Positions 63,031-64,000 of a DNA stretch of 64,000 nt are shown piece after piece; the first letter of the stretch is position 1; each line of letters begins with the position of its first letter. The notes under the pieces were generated by a model, which was not told where the DNA came from, made no database searches, and saw only the letters and a list, made by a program, of their open reading frames with translations. The translations under genes and the position numbers were made by a program. Source of the DNA: Diabrotica undecimpunctata (taxonomy: Eukaryota > Arthropoda > Insecta > Coleoptera > Chrysomelidae); contig NC_092806.1 in assembly GCF_040954645.1 (NCBI RefSeq), forward strand, positions 3,534,001 through 3,598,000. Reading direction: 5' to 3'.

Positions 63031-63671
63031 GTAAATAAAAAATTTAATTTTGTGCAGATAGATCAAGAAATTAAAATTCTTTTATTTAGTACTGTTAAAA
63101 CCATTTATATCCATTTTACAACATTCAGTGGCTTCAAATTCTTATTGATTAGACTACCAAACTATGATAGATCTAACAAATCTCTATCTAGAACTATCAA
63201 AACAGAACAAAGAATATCTGAAAATTCTCTGCTTCAGATTAAGGAGCATCATTGCTTTTCTTCAAAATACTTGATTTTGACGGATTTTATCAGCATCTCA
63301 TTGTGATCTATGATATCGCTGAATTTTCTTTTCATTTAAATGAAACTCCACAAGCAACTCTAATTATCAATCACGCAATGGTGTAGATGCGTGCAACAGA
63401 TAATATCCTACAGTTTAGAGAAAGTCGTCGGGAAATTTTATAAAACTATGGATTCTTTTATAGCAGGTTTCCAGGTTTTTCTTCTATACCCCTTGAAGAA
63501 CAATAAACATATAATTTTTCTTAATAGTATATTTACATAAGATAAATTTTAGTAGCATAATCAAGATGAAAGACATTATTAGTGCAACCATATCTAAAAT
63601 TGAATGGAGATGGGCCGGAAGTAGATATACAAGACGGGTTCTAGTGCAACCCTAGGTTCGACGTAGGATGA
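63031..63671. other. intron 11 sequence, nothing recognised
   Basis: The 84-codon ORF 63052-63306 has no motif. No repeat I can support. Confidence 0.3.
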
Positions 63672-63932
63672 TGTGCGAGGGGTCGTTGAAAATGGGATGA
63701 AAAATGGGGTTGAATGCCCTATACGTTATTTGTATTAGGGCATGCGAAAAAGACATTCATTTTATGTATTTGTATTCTATGCGTTATATCCTTTTCAACG
63801 AAACCTCAGACGTCATTGTACGTTAGGTCATTTGGGCGCTATACGGTTAATGTTCTTTTGGCGTGCTCCAATACACATGACGTATAGTGCATTCAATCCC
63901 ATTTTTTATCCTTTTTTCAACGTTAGCTCGCA
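63672..63932. mobile_element. palindromic MITE, about 260 bp
   Basis: Arms of roughly 100 bp are reverse complements: TTGAAAATGGGATGAAAAAT on the left and ATTTTTTATCCTTTTTTCAA on the right, plus CTATACGTTATTTGTATTAG against its complement at about 63865-63885. Non-coding. No clear target duplication. Confidence 0.6.
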
Positions 63933-63934
63933 GT

Positions 63935-64000
63935 CTGAGGCTTGAAAACGCAGTCATAAAAGGCTGCAACCAGTATAAATATCTAGGAAGCATCATATCA
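63935..64000 (+). pseudogene. LINE fragment at window edge
   Basis: Reads AVIKGCNQYKYLGSII, the YxYLGxxI motif that follows the palm domain in LINE reverse transcriptases. Cut by the edge. Confidence 0.5.

Noticed and set aside
1..64000. tRNA, rRNA or snRNA genes
   Set aside because: I looked for cloverleaf-like box A/box B pairs and rRNA-like blocks by eye and found none I can support; a covariance search would be needed to be sure.

Overview
This is eukaryotic, AT-rich, intron-dominated DNA, most likely from an insect. A beetle is my guess from the transposon mix, but that is not proven. One host gene spans almost the whole window on the + strand: a TMTC-family protein O-mannosyltransferase, closest to TMTC1. 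I can place eleven coding exons with matching phases and GT/AG borders (3575-3849, 12803-12980, 30114-30187, 52498-52632, 52717-52789, 54787-54890, 56523-56712, 58474-58595, 60057-60221, 61933-62046, 62887-63030). It continues past the right edge. Everything else sits upstream of the gene or in its introns and is mostly transposon sequence.

The centrepiece is a complete, apparently young Polinton/Maverick (adintovirus-like) element of 18,324 bp (31628-49951) in TMTC intron 3. It has a perfect 6-bp target duplication (TATTAT) and near-identical 1.75-kb terminal inverted repeats (TIRs). Its open genes fall in four blocks. (1) Rightward 33457-34777: an unknown protein, a small coiled-coil protein and a membrane protein. 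(2) Leftward 38903-34837: a PLA2-domain minor capsid-like protein, adenain-like protease, Cys-rich small protein, penton-like protein, small basic protein, major capsid protein and a 163-aa unknown. (3) Rightward 38927-43211: packaging ATPase, 371-aa unknown, fibre-like coiled coil, chromodomain integrase, and a paralogue of the first left gene. (4) Leftward 47677-43496: a 103-aa protein and a 1269-aa protein-primed DNA polymerase. Together they supply replication, integration, capsid assembly, maturation and packaging.

Two features of the element look new to me. First, the protease has no ATG, and its reading frame joins the PLA2 gene in the -1 frame exactly at an A AAA AAC heptamer just before the PLA2 stop. 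This suggests a retrovirus-like programmed frameshift. Second, each TIR holds about two dozen CCAAT boxes and many TGACGT (CRE-like) sites in 91/120-bp repeats.

The other introns are a stack of transposons, many with exact target duplications. At 4148-7160 a TA-type MITE contains a hAT that contains a LINE inserted at the hAT start codon. At 13527-20787 a hAT contains two LINEs and a P-element-like MITE with a THAP exon. At 21628-23733 there is a 2.1-kb foldback. At 26982-29149 a long-TIR IS630/Tc1-type transposon has a full-length ORF whose first catalytic Asp appears to be Asn. Smaller relics include piggyBac, Penelope-like, Tigger/pogo, several LINE families and palindromic MITEs.
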